NCBI GenBank assembly: GCA_016169945.1
Contig: JADLSH010000318.1
Location: forward strand, 2,142,501-2,206,500
Length of the DNA stretch: 64,000 nt
Direction of reading: 5' to 3'
DNA from: Trachythela sp. YZ-2020
Taxonomy: Eukaryota; Cnidaria; Anthozoa; Malacalcyonacea; Clavulariidae
Positions 1 through 12,274 of the stretch are shown here, in pieces (positions within the stretch are counted from its first letter, which is position 1; the number at the start of each line of letters is the position of its first letter). The position numbers and the translations under genes were made by a program. The notes beneath the pieces were generated by a model. That model made no database searches and had not been told where the DNA came from. It saw only the letters and a list, made by a program, of their open reading frames with translations.

Positions 1-3000
1 TGACTCATGTTCAGAGCATGACTCGTATTTGACCTCTGACTTGAATTCAGTCCATGGCTCATACTTAACCCCTTCTTACTTCCACTTTCATGTTCAAAGT
101 GTTTTGACAGGGTTTTACTTCGAAACGGAGTATCCTCTGGTGGATTTCTGACAAGTTCAGAAATGTCAATATTGTTCGAGTTTTTTGTTTTGTTTACTGG
201 TGGTAAGGCTTTGCCTGTAGAGTGAATATGGGATGTGGTGGGATTTTCATGGGTGTCTTGGTAATTATGGAGGCTTGAACTTGTGCGATGTAAGCTGTAG
301 ATAGAAAGAGGAATATACTCATAAATCAATACAGTTCCCAAATTTGCTTGAGTGCACATGAGATAATGGTACAAGGTTGATGCTGACATAACGGTGAATG
401 AGGGTGAATAAACAAAACTTAAATTGGACCACATTGTCAGAATTCAGTTCCATTCAAGTTTTGTACTTTATTGACTACTTTCAACACGTTCCCTTAAGCT
501 AAAACAGTACTTAATTTTGACCTGCAATGAAAATTTGAGCCACAAATATGCATTATTCCAAAACTTGTCAATTGTTGATGCCTTGAATCTATCTAATGTT
601 TTACTCACCGTCTTCTGCTTGCTAACGCGGATGTTGTGGGCTTCTCGCCAGACGGGGGTCGTGGTTGATACTTCGGATGTTTCTCCTTAGATGGAGGGCG
701 GGGCTGGTACATTATCCTAGCTGCAGGGGGAGGGGAGTGGGGTTGAAATGACACTTGTTCCACTGATGTTCCTCCACCACGGGACTAAAGTAGACAAAAT
801 CAAGTTGAATAAGTGGAAAGTTCAAAGCCTTGACTTTCTCAGAGCGTCAGTCATTACCTTTTTACTCATATGTAATGATCGCATTTTACTTCTTAATAAC
901 TTCATTTTATTCATGGTGACATTATTTTCCTGGATTGTTTCTTGAGGAACTGTCACGGAATTCTCATCATCTTCATCATCATAAAGATTGTACAGTGACG
1001 CACCACTAAGAAAAAATAACCAATGACAGTGTGAAGTGTGGATACAGGCGTTTCCTACTGTATAGGGCATTGGCAGTACATTGGTTGGTGCCTTTCACCT
1101 CTGTGACTGGGGTCATCTCTGTGACTGCAATACGCAGTTGTCTGATTATAATTTCACCTCAGTCGCATGTGAGAGGAGTGCCTCCAGATTGATTTTACCA
1201 AATACACAATACAGGTTTTCTCCATTGAAGTTCCATCCCCTTCGACTGCAGGGATTGATTTACTGGGGGGTGCAGGGGGTGCGCACCCCTCATAGCCTTG
1301 GCCAAGGGGGGTGCAGGAGGGGTGCCAATTCCCATATCAAATCCAAATTTTGGATTTGACAGGGCACTTATCAAACAAAAATCTAATATCGGGCCATTGA
1401 TGGGCATTTTTGACCATCTAGGCTATCTTATTTAAAAAACATTTCTGACAAGATAACTCCCTTGACCCTGTAGGGGGGGCCTCAGTGATGATTCACCCTT
1501 CCTCGGTTTCACCCTTTCACCCGGATGATTCACCCTTCCAAGCCCTGCTTCATGACCAAAGCCCGCTTAGCACCCCCTCTATCAAGGGGGTAGTAACACA
1601 ATGTGGTATCCAGACTATCCAGTGTAAATGTTAGCAGCTACCATGAACATACCTCAGAGAATCAGACAATGGTGTTAATGTACCATCACCTCTGTCAACC
1701 ACCCTATACACATTATATTGTTCACCATCCCTGAATAACATACAAACAAACATATTAGTTACATATATAAAATTCTCATTAGTATAATGTTTATATACAT
1801 CATACCTAAATACTAAGAAGGTCACTTGTCTGTTGTCTTTTGGTAACTTGTCCCAAATCTCATCCCTAAAACACAAATTTTATAGATATAACATACAGTA
1901 TATTATAACTCTTGACAATTTCATTTAAGCCATATCATTGTCATAACTAGTCAGAATACATGAATTATATATGTATTTTAAGGCTCTTACAATGTTCATA
2001 AAACAATGTACCATTGTACCTGTTTGCTTCAACATATTCTGCCATTTCCCGAAGAGAATTATCCTCAACAGGAACTAAAAATATTTATTTGAAAGAGATA
2101 TTTAACAGCGATAGAGCCATGTATAATAAACTATATAATAGATAATAATGATTATACTGAATGAATGATATCGTTGGAATTTAAATTACCTCTTTTCATG
2201 TTAATTGGTCCTCCCCGCATCGCCAAAACAAGCTGTAAAGTCGCACCATCGTTTATACTGAAAAATATTAATGCAATATATATGAACAATTGTCCTACTG
2301 AACATAGCCTGTAAATACAACAACTATTTAAATCTCATTAAACTTAGTTTTGTAATTCACTTTTTCCAATTACAGATAAGAGATAAATAGTGGCTGTATC
2401 AGCAGGCTATAGAAATAGCAAATAATTATAATCTAAAGATTTCTTCTGAAAATTTGAAGCATTCAATGTTAAAAGAATATTCCAACTTACTCATAATCAT
2501 GAAGGCAATAATCATCTTCAAGTTCCATGGATCTCCAAATTAAATGCTGTTGAGATATTGGAATACCTGAAAATTTCACAGAAAATACTTGAATTAAAGG
2601 GCAGTCAACAAGCTAGGCGTCTTCCTTCACAAACACTTGTTTCAAGATGCATGTGAGAAGGAGAGGGGGGGGGTGGTTAGAAGAATCCAAATTCTGGAAA
2701 AGCTCATAATTATATATATTTATAGCAATTGCTAAACTTTAAATCGTCCAAGCATGGATAAATACAGGAAATACTTAGATCATTTTGCAAGTTTTGAAAA
2801 CTAATCACTAATTTAAACACCTAGATATTTTCCTATATAAATATGCACTGTATTTATAATATCAAAACCTTGCTGTTACATCACATTTTAGTGTTTGACC
2901 CAAATTATTCCAATATAATTCTTATTATCATCAGGGAATGTTATGTTAACTCTACATAATTGCAACTTTGTGATTTTTTACTACAATACATTTCCGAGGA

Positions 3001-4930
3001 AACTACAATACTACGATTTTTTACTACAATACATTTCCAAAGTGTCTGTCTATACATGCAGCATAACTTGACAAACATCACTTAACCTACACTACACTGC
3101 ACTGCTGCACAGTGCACACATAATGCCTATATGAGGGAGGTAGACAACAAAAAACAAGTTGAGGTTTCAACCACACTGAAAACAACCCTTCAACGACAAT
3201 ATGGGAAGTTATAGTCTTTCTGAAATCTTACATCAAACCAATTATTAAGAAATTAAAATCATTAAAACTTGGATTTTAGTGTAATCTCATTGAAAATATC
3301 ATTAGTTTGCATCAGTGCTGTAGAACTAAATTCATAACTAGGGGGCTCTCTAGACGAGCATGTTACCAAGGGTGAAAACATTCGGGAATGGATGACTCAT
3401 AAGTAACCCCCCAATCCAATTATCGCATCTTTATACATATTTACACCACAGGTTTGCATGTGGGCATGTGAGACGCTAACCAATATTTCTAAAGTGTCTT
3501 TGTCAAATCCCTGGCCTGAAGCCAAGCTGTGTCTCATTTAATATTGTAAACAGTCTCTATTATTGCCAAGAACTTTAAAGTTATCACAGACAACTTAAAC
3601 ACACTTCATTTATAACCACACAATAAAAAACATTATAATAAATAATTAAACTTTGGTATTTGTGTGGTAATTGTCTAGTGGTCTGATAATAGGTCTATCA
3701 AAGTGAAATCTACCCCACTCTAGGTATAGATTTCACAGGGATAGACCAGGGGGGCACCTGTAGGCATTATCCAAACAATGCTAACCTGTCAGGCTCACAG
3801 GCAGATTTTCAGGGAGTGCATATCCTCTTGTAAGCAACAGGCACAGCCTTCGTAACTTGCCTATTTTGTCTCGGCTAATCATCAACTTTTTTGCAGTCAG
3901 AACATTCTCAACATGCTGAATGCTGAGGCAAATTACAAAGGCTGAGGCTTATTTGCCTATAGGGGTGGTTTAGAGTAAGAACTATTGTGCAGCAGATGGT
4001 GGTCAACTGACAATTACCAGAGTGAGAAACTAATGTAAATTATTTTCTTTATATGAAGTAGTCATGTATTTGATGGCAAATAGATAGAATTTATAGATGT
4101 AGTCTAATTTGCTCCTATAACTGTCAACAATTCTGAAGTCAACCACCAAGTTGATCACTATATCCTATCCAATAATGCTTACAGGAATTCACCGATATTG
4201 TTGGTACAACTATAACAGCAACAACAATTTGATATTGTGTAACTTGTAAACATGTTGTGGTCAACTGATAATGAAACTATCGAGATTTAACTAATTAAGA
4301 AGACATCCCATTTTTTCACCAAAAAAACCTTTCATTTCCAATTCTGTTTACATAAAGTTGTCCATGATATAAAAGTAGACATTTAATAATACATTAAATT
4401 ATATAACTTTATAACACCCAGATATATTTTATATAATATTTTATACATATTATACAATATTTTATACATATTCTATTTTAGTGGTATTAATATAGGATTT
4501 ACGCTCAACACATAGCAATTTGGATTATATTAATAAAAGCAAATTTATGGGGAAAGACGGAGTTTATAAATATGACAATTAAATTTGTACTTTTCAACTT
4601 TGCGACTTTGTATCAGGGTACTATATATAATACGGCATACGCTTTTATAAACCTTAAAATACAAAATGTTAAGGGTTTTTTACACTCAATGTTCGCAAAC
4701 TACAAAACATTAAAAAATACGACACGTTTTCTTTCTATAGCGAGAAAAAGTGTCGCAAAAGTTTGTAAACAACGAGTGTGCCGACATTACGAAATTATTC
4801 AAGCATAAATTCGTTTATTTAACTCACCTTCAAGTCGTTGGATCTTGGCTTTTACGTTCATTATGGTCTCAAAAGGACTCACACGTAGCTCAAATGCCGT
4901 TCCAGTGAGTGTTTCGATAAACAGGTCCAT
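1..4930 (-). CDS. ZFAND4: ZFAND4-like protein (ubiquitin-like domain, AN1-type zinc finger protein 4), 3' end outside window
   Basis: Spliced minus-strand gene. Coding exons that join in phase: 4828-4930, 2491-2566, 2190-2257, 2020-2074, 1806-1865, 1653-1730, 858-1005, 609-784; a further open exon is 1-214. The start is the ATG at 4930 (MDLFIETLTGTAFELRV), exactly where the vertebrate protein begins, although the frame stays open to 5056. The first five exons encode the N-terminal ubiquitin-like domain, ending LQLVLAMRGGPIN. The following VVDRGDGTLTPLSDSL and MNKMKLLRSKM blocks are diagnostic of ZFAND4. The AN1 zinc finger, expected at the C-terminus, lies left of the window. The role in animals is poorly known; family members are linked to ubiquitin/proteasome function. 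Oddity: exon 609-784 leaves two bases, but exon 1-214 is open only if one base precedes it, so a small exon is probably missed between 219 and 608, or there is an indel. Confidence 0.88.
1075..1245 (+). repeat. tRNA-derived SINE (family 1) fragment
   Basis: Contains the words found in every family 1 copy here: 'gtgcctttcacctctgtgac', 'gtctgattataatttcacc' and 'catgtgagaggagtgc'. It lies in a ZFAND4 intron. The flank 1250-1345 is G-rich with short palindromes (ggggtgcgcacccc) and has no gene. Confidence 0.6.
2570..4827. other. ZFAND4 intron 1, no gene seen
   Basis: This is a 2.3-kb AT-rich intron. Apart from one MITE copy (3985-4160) I see no exon-like conservation. A 78-codon plus-strand frame at 4572-4808 has no recognisable features. 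Confidence 0.6.
3985..4160. mobile_element. MITE/fold-back copy, 'AGCAGATGGTGGTCAAC' family
   Basis: The left end reads gtgcagcagatggtggtcaa and the right end is its degenerate inverse (gtcaaccaccaagttgatca). Related copies with the same ends lie at 10891-11090, 35385-35660 and 53080-53280. No coding capacity, so a non-autonomous element. Confidence 0.55.
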
Positions 4931-6173
4931 GAAAAGGACCAAGATTAGCCGTGTTTTGAAGCTATCAGTTCGACCAAAGCACAAACTCGGCTTAAAACTA
5001 TCGCCGTTTCGCGGCCTATATCTTCTTCCTTTTACGTCATATTGCCAAGAATACAACCGTAGCCATTTGATATTGAACTCAAAATGATGTTCCCCACATC
5101 ATGGGAAGAAAAACGGAAAAGATCGCAGCGAAAAACAAGTTTTCAACTCAAGTACACTTCGCAATAAAATTCGCCACAAAATTATGTAGTTCCAATCCCC
5201 CGTGACGTCACGTTACTATGACAACAAAACCCTCAAGAAGGAAAATCTAGAAAACATGGCCCGCCTTCGCGCGCGAAGTTTGCCGTTTTTAAACCAAACT
5301 TTTCTCCCCTTTTTTGCTCGAATTATAAAGCTATTTCACCTACAAACAATAAAGCAGGCCAAATAGTTTCAAAGTGCATGTTTAGTTTTAACCAAAGCGA
5401 TTTATATTACGTGCAAACCGGCTTGAATTTTCTGGCAAATTGTCGTACACGTCACAGGGTCATTTACAGTCCGTTTCCTTTCGTGTTTGTCCCAAGTCAC
5501 GAAATCGTTTGGGCGTACAAAACTCACGAAAGAAAACAAAGAGATACTGTCCTTCGATGCCCAGTTGCCCAGTTTGTCTCATGCAAGTGATATTGCCAAG
5601 TTTTTGTGCTAAATTTAGCAAAAAGTGAAGGCAATTCAAATACGCCCCTCTAATAAGCCATCCCTTTTAGATGAAGAAATAATAAGCACCCTCCTCTAAT
5701 AGCCCTCCCCCCTCCCATTCACACAAAAACACAAGTGTTTTGATAAGATTTTTTTATTGGCTTTACACACTGTACCGTGCATGAACAAAATTATCATGTC
5801 ATTTACGGAAAAATAAATAAGTCCCCATTCCCCCTCCCAAATAAGGCCCCCTCTCCAATAAGCCCCCTCCCCCACTCAAAGGTTCCTGAAAAAATAAGCC
5901 TCGTCCGAAGAATTGCCGATTATTTATGCGGCTGCCTGGCGACATCGTGCGTTGCGAGTCGGGGGTGGAATGTCGCATAATTATTTATTCTCAAATATTT
6001 TAGACGAAAAACATTGCTCGTTTTCAAGGCGAAAACTTATAAATTTTAGTCTATTTCTTTATAAAAACTTCGTCTTTGTACATGAAGAAGACAGCGTAAT
6101 CTTTCGCGGACATTTTGGAGTGAATTTGATAGAAATTGGCGTGTGAAGTCGTAGAGAATTTTCGTCGAACGTT
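4931..6173. promoter_or_regulatory. Head-to-head promoter region of ZFAND4 and the tetraspanin
   Basis: About 1.2 kb separates the two divergent start codons. The sequence at 5201-5212 is a perfect 12-bp palindrome, CGTGACGTCACG, containing the full CREB/ATF site TGACGTCA, with CCAAT at 5192. A GC-rich patch with CpGs follows at 5262-5280. The stretch 5640-5905 is C-rich with repeated 'aataagcccctccc' words, probably a degraded repeat. Short frames at 5378-6146 look like chance. Confidence 0.5.
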
Positions 6174-9100
6174 ATGGCCGACAAAAGTCGAATATTGAAA
6201 TGGACATTGTTCGCTTTTACTGTAGTTTTTTGGGTAAGTTTGTCTGTGTTAAATGTAGTTTAAAATAGCTTCGTAAAGTGTGTATTGTATGTAGTTTTGT
6301 ACTTGGATTCTGTGTGTAAAAGAATAAGAACATTTTAGTGGCTATTAATCTTGAAAATATACCAATGAATGTGTGTTTATATAATTTATATAGTTTTTAT
6401 TTCACAATTGACTTGTTTTTTGTTTACATATATAAAGGAGGTCTATAATAAGGGGTAATGTACAGTCCCAAGGCAGTAGTTCAGAGTTTTTAATATATAC
6501 TATAATATAGGCATTATTTCATAGTTTAATACAGTACATTTCTCCTTTGAATGCGCATGTTTTTATACATACTTGAAAGAAAACTTTGTCAGTTTATATA
6601 CATGTATGATGTATGTATCATTTGAAAACTGCTATAAGATAGAGTTACATAATATGTCCGTTACCCTAACCTAACAAACTTAACAAATATATGTATGCTT
6701 CAAAAGATGCCTAATGGTACTTTGAAGTTTTAAAGGTATTAACTATTTAACTTGCAGCATAATATAAAATATTTTGAGAGTTGTAATATTACAAAGACAA
6801 AAAGTTGTGTAAAGTTAATTTATGCAGGAATGCTTCTCAATTAAAGATTTTGAGGACCGATTTAAAACATGACAAAAGCCGAAATAAATGTATAGGCCAA
6901 TCTTACTGATTGACACAACAAGCACCTATTAAAAACAATCTTCATTTGAAGACCAATGTAAATGGTTTCCTATTTGTTAAGTCTTTACTTTTTCCTGATA
7001 AAAACTTCTTCAAATAATTCACCTCCATCACATGTGAGAAGAGTGCATTCAAGTTTGACTCAACTAAATACCACAGGCTTTCTCTGAGTACTCTGGTTTC
7101 CTCTGTAGTAACTCTGGACTAATAGGGGATGACCCTTACTGGACCTCTAGGAAGAACAGTTTAGAACTGATAGAGCTATCCAGTATAAATAAAGTTAGTT
7201 TAGTTTAGGTTTCCTCTGTAGTAACTCAGGACTAATAGGGGTGACCCTTATTGGACCTCTAGGAAGAACAGTTTAGAACTGATAGAGCTATCCAATATAA
7301 ATAAAGTTAGTTTAGTTTAGGTTTCCTCCTGTAGTAACACTAGATCAACAATCCTTTTGTGGAGGTAGCCATTATTCGAATGGAGCTAGGCTATTAGCGA
7401 CTTGTGGCTGTTGATTATAGTCATCCACCTAATTAATCTGTGTTACAAAATACAAATTTGGAGAAGCTGACTCACGCCTGACTGTCAAATCTCCTTGTGA
7501 TTGATGAAGAGATTTTGAAATTAGTCAGTAAATCCAGGCTTAGATAACTATAGGTCCACTGGCTCCAATTGATTTTAGGAATTGTTAACCATAATTCCAG
7601 GTTTAGGTAGCTAGCCCCACTTGCTCCACATGATTTTTGGAGTTGGCCTATAACTCTACTAGAACTCTTAATTCAACTAAGTTTTGAAGTACACTTTTTG
7701 AATTCGGCGTTAGCCCCTTAGACTATGGAGGTAGCGTCGCTCCATGGCTCCCCTAACTTCTGCAGCCATGCAATAAGCAGTGATCCTTAATGGACCTCTA
7801 CAGTAGGAAGAACAGTTTAGAACTGATAGAGCTATCAATTTTAAATAAAGTTAGGTTAGTTTAGGTTTCCTCCTGTAGTAACACTGGATCAATAGGGGAT
7901 GACCCTTACTGGACCTCTAGGAAGAACAGTTTAGAACTGATAGAACTATCCAGTATAAATAAAGTTACTTTAGTTTTGGTGGGACAGTTTCTTGAATATT
8001 TACTTCTCCTTCATTTCAGACAATTGGAGGCCTGATGATGGGTGTTGGTTTCTATTCAGTAACACAAAAGAATGAGTATACAGAATTCACAAGTACTTCA
8101 ACTGATCCTGGCGCTCTAATTGTCGCTGTTGGGTTCATCATATTCTTTGTCTCGTTCGCTGGAACCATTGGAGCACTTCGTGAAAATACAACTCTACTGA
8201 GAATTGTATGTAATTTCGCATAATGTGACACATTGATTAGACTACAATACATTTTAACACAATGCAATAACATTTCTGCTAACAGACCTGGTCGTTTGAG
8301 GCGCGTGATCGCGCACATACACCTCCGCACACGCCTTAACTGGTCAAGATGCGCATTTTGTCATGCGTCTTGTTTGTTTTGAGAGTATGAAATTGCGCGC
8401 CTCATGTATGCCACTTTGCGACTTTTAAAGTTTTTATGTGAACAGTTCTCAACTTTAGGCTTATTTACTAGCCACACGTGTTGCACACAATATAACGTTG
8501 CCAGGTTGCAAAGTGGTAATCTAGTCCGCTCTATTGGCGTAGTGTTTGAACGTTTTTCAAACACGCACCTGACATGAAAATGGCGCACGATATTCCACTC
8601 GCCTGCAAAAATGCTCACGGCCAGGCCTGTATTAATATCTTGAATGCATGGGTCTAGTGTAGATAGCGATAAACAATATGTTTGTTGAGGGTTTGTTGGA
8701 TCAAACTACCTGAAAAATATAACAAGCCAAGGTAGAGCTGCTCCCGATAAATCGATATATCGACTATTTTTTGGCAATCGATTATTCTTAACAACAAACA
8801 TGCACAGCATGATATTTACCTAAACTTTCTATTCTGGCGCTCTCATTGCAGTCAAAAAACACCCCGGATGTAGTAAACCTGTGAAAAGCGCACTCTCATT
8901 TGCTGATGAAATAGAATGTTCTCGTGAACCGATGAGATATCTGGTATCACTAATACCGCGTTGTCAATTTGGCATCGTCTATATACTACCATTTGCAAGC
9001 AAGCGTTGAGCTTGCAAAATTTTTGACAATGTTTACGTTTCGAAATGTTACGTTTTCTCTCTGATTACGTCACGTTTTTTACTTTTAATGATTTAAATTA

Positions 9101-11260
9101 TTCAATACGATTAATCGATTGTTGACAGTGATTCATCGATTACGAAAATATGCCGATGGGAGCAGCTTTAAGCCAAGGTCCTTCGTCTAGAAGTTTTATT
9201 TTAACATTCTTTACCATACTCTTATTGTTTTAGTATGAAGTGTTTATCATGATTGTTGTCATACTTCAATTCATCGGTGGAATCCTTGGTTTTGCCTTCT
9301 GGCCCGAGGTAAACTTTAACATTTCACTCTTTCAATAATAGGTTGAGTGTGAGTTGCTGATTTTAGTTTTAGATCTTACACTTCTAGGACACCATCCACT
9401 TATTTTCCACCACGTGGACAAAGTCCTGATTTATTAATATATTTGTTACTAATGTAGTTTGTTATAAAAATTGCCACTGTTTTTAGTTATAATCCGAAAT
9501 TTACACTTTTATCACTAGATAAAAGAAAGTCTGGATACACAAGTTAAAAAAATGATTACAAAATATCCTTACGATGTAGACCTCAAGAACGCCATTGATC
9601 TTGTGCAAGAGAGGGTAGGTATAACCGTCAAGATTGTGGTATAGATATCAGTGGTAGAATATCCAGTTAGTATTATAGAAATCAGTAGCAATATTTCACT
9701 GTCCAGATCATATAGAGATCAGTGTGACAGTACTTTCAAGAAATTATAGAGATTAGTGACAATAAGAAGCTATCCAGTTAGTGTACAGATCAGTGGCAAT
9801 AGTAAACAATCCAGTTACTTACCTCTCCAGCTATTATAGAGATCAGTGTCAGTACTGGACTATCCAGTCTATATAGAGATCAGTGACAATAGTAACTATC
9901 ATGTCAATATAGAGATCAGTGATAAAAGTAACAATCCACTGGTATAGAGATCAGTAACAATAGTAACTATCCAGTTAAGATAAAGATCAGTGACAATAGT
10001 AAACTATCTAGTCAATATAGAGATCAGTGCCAGTACTGAACTATCCAGTCAATATAGAGATCAGTGATAAACTATCCGCTGATCCCTATAATATAGAGGT
10101 ATAAAATTGCTGTACTCTTGACTCTTGTTTAATTGTTTTTCTTGTTTTTCAGTTGGAATGTTGTGGTAGTCTAAACTATCATGACTGGAATCTCAATCGC
10201 TACTATCGTTGCTATGTGAATAAGCCAAAACCTATTCAACATTGTAGCGTGCCTTTCTCATGTTGTCACATCAAGGAAAAGGTCTGTTCTTTACATACAA
10301 ACAATTTTTAAAATAGCATATTCACTTCAACACTATATATGGGTCAATTTCATATAACAACCTCAATTCAAATACAATCCTAACCCAGTAACCTTAAATT
10401 TTGTGACATAACCCCTATAAACATGATAATTAAATATCTAATTTTTACCTTACAGCAAAGAAGAAATTATCAATGTGGCTATCAGATGCGATCTGCAGAA
10501 GTTCATGTAAGAAAACAACTTTGATTTTAAATTTTTTATCCTGTTACAGTAATTAAACAAATGATTAAATCATTTTGTTGTCAAATCTTATCTTTTTTGT
10601 TCGTTTCGTTCCCTTTACAGAGATTGAAAGCAAAGGAGTCCATATACACTCGAGGATGTTTGGATGTTTTAGAACATTACTTTAAAGATAATCTCGTCCT
10701 TGTCGGAGCTGTTGCCATTGCCTTCCTTTTGCCTGAGGTAAAATTATATTGTTTAAGTTCAGATTTTCTCCTCAGATTTCTACGAAAGAGAGAACACGTC
10801 AGAAAACTAGTGGAAAAAGACACTTTCACCTCTGGTAGCCCCCTTAAGACGACACTTTTCTTGCTATTGTAACTCTTATTTACAAGTTATGGTGCATTAG
10901 ATGGTGGTCAACTTCAAAACTGTTGAACATTAAAGCAAGCAAATGAAACTACATCTCTCCCTTATATATATTTACCTCCAAATTCAAGACTACTACATAT
11001 AAATGAAAATAATTAATATTATTTTCTCACTTTGATAACTGCTGGTTGACCATCATCAGTCATCTGCTCCACGATAGTGCTTAGTGAAACACAACTATTA
11101 ACAATCATTTAACATTATCCTGCAGGTTATTGGCATCGTTCTCACACACACGTTTATTAACGACATCAAAGATCGTATTGACAAAATGTATGAAGATGAA
11201 GGCTTTGAAAACCGTCCTCCAAAACCAGCTGGTCCATCGCAGGCAACTGGATTTTTGTAG
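6174..11260 (+). CDS. TspanC8-type tetraspanin (TSPAN33-like)
   Basis: Eight exons, all joining in phase 0: 6174-6233, 8020-8205, 9234-9308, 9519-9614, 10153-10281, 10456-10506, 10621-10737, 11126-11260. They give 282 residues, normal for the family. There are four hydrophobic segments; the first exon encodes the short cytoplasmic N-terminus and start of TM1. The GALRENTTLL motif follows TM2. The large extracellular loop has the tetraspanin ECCG motif, PFSCC, YQCGY and a closing RGC. It holds eight cysteines in all, the hallmark of TspanC8 tetraspanins, which in other animals escort the protease ADAM10 to the surface. The tail after TM4 resembles TSPAN33 more than TSPAN5/14, but paralogue assignment needs a tree. 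Introns carry SINE tails, a hAT MITE and a minisatellite. Confidence 0.9.
7015..7330 (+). repeat. SINE family 1 copy with two tandem tail units
   Basis: The 3' body ('cacatgtgagaagagtgc', 'ggtttcctctgtagtaac') is followed by two roughly 110-bp tail units. Each contains 'gaacagtttagaactgatag' and ends in 'tataaataaagttagtttag'. It lies in tetraspanin intron 1. Confidence 0.7.
7780..7985 (+). repeat. Two isolated SINE family 1 tail units
   Basis: Two further copies of the roughly 105-bp tail unit ('gaacagtttagaactgatag') in the same intron, without a visible tRNA head. Confidence 0.6.
8733..9170. mobile_element. hAT-type MITE with 8-bp target duplication
   Basis: The ends TAGAGCTGCTCCC (left) and GGGAGCAGCTTTA (right) are inverted with one mismatch. 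They are flanked by identical 8-bp direct repeats AGCCAAGG (8725-8732 and 9171-9178), the length hAT transposases make. Inside, ATCGAT-rich words are also inverted. There is no ORF. It interrupts another repeat, the 'aagg(c)ccttcgtctagaag' fold-back family. Confidence 0.75.
9640..10085 (+). repeat. Degenerate minisatellite in tetraspanin intron 4
   Basis: About ten degenerate units of 36-45 bp, each built on 'agagatcagtgacaatagta' and 'ctatccagt'. Purely intronic. Confidence 0.7.
10891..11090. mobile_element. MITE/fold-back copy, 'AGCAGATGGTGGTCAAC' family
   Basis: Left arm 'attagatggtggtcaact' and right arm 'gttgaccatcatcagtcatc' followed by 'agtgcttagtgaaac'. It lies in tetraspanin intron 7. 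Confidence 0.5.
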
Positions 11261-12270
11261 TTCTACGTGTACTGTATTTGTTGGTACAGATACCTTTCAT
11301 ATAAACTGTATACAATAGATTTTGTTTTCTTTCTATTTGAATTAGATATAGTTTTCTTTAACATACGTACTTCACAGTATACTAGTATGTGCCTTACTGT
11401 AGCTACTGCTTACAAAAAACTTATAAAGTAATCGGCTTTTCAGCTTTCGTTTTTAATATATTACATATTTTGTAACGCTAGATAAACCCCTCTATATATA
11501 TATGTAGGGATTCTATATAAGCTGCATGTAGATTTAATTATCTTTACTCTGCTATTGTGTTTTAGCAAAAAGTGAAAATTTAAATCTGGATGATATACAT
11601 AACTCTAGAAGTATTTAATTATCTTTACTCTGCTATTGTATTTTAGCAAAATGTGAAAATTTAAATCTGGATGATATACATAACTCTAGAACCTAGGCAT
11701 GCATGATCTTCATACGATGTCAATGGTTTTGAGAAATTTGTAAGGTGTAATATATTTTGAAGGTATATAGCCTACTATCACTTAGGTGTAATTACCTTAT
11801 GACCTTAGGTTTATATTCTACTGCTACTTTCGTAATTGAGTGTAATGCGTATCCTTTATAGTCATTAAACGCAAATACATATACGTTTTGCTGTTATAGT
11901 AAGTTTTGAAGTGTAACAAGCCATTGCGACTCTAATTTCATGGCCTTCATGCCTTTGCCTTGCAAACTTAACTAAAGTCTAAACTAAACTACCTTTATTT
12001 ACACTGGATGGCTCTATCAGTTCTAAACTGTTCTCTCTAGATGTCCAGTATAAGGATCATCCCCTTATTGGACCAGTGCTACTATTTAGACAGAAGGAAA
12101 CTTAACTAAACTAACTTTATTTATACTGCAGAACTCGGTAAGAACCATTGAAATATATCGATGGGACTGATGGGAGATATTTCAAGTGGAATATATTATT
12201 AAGGCTACAGTTATTACTAAGTTAAAAAATGACCTATATCGCAAACCCAAAGTGCAGTTATAAACTACAT
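11261..12270. other. Tetraspanin 3' flank and convergent intergenic spacer
   Basis: AT-rich, no gene. A roughly 80-bp direct duplication occupies 11531-11692 (both copies contain 'aatctggatgatatacataa'). Two minus-oriented SINE family 1 tail units occupy about 11985-12135. Confidence 0.6.
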
Positions 12271-12274
12271 TGAT

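Noticed and set aside
4572..4808. 78-residue plus frame
   Set aside because: Antisense within ZFAND4 intron 1, AT-rich, no recognisable domain.
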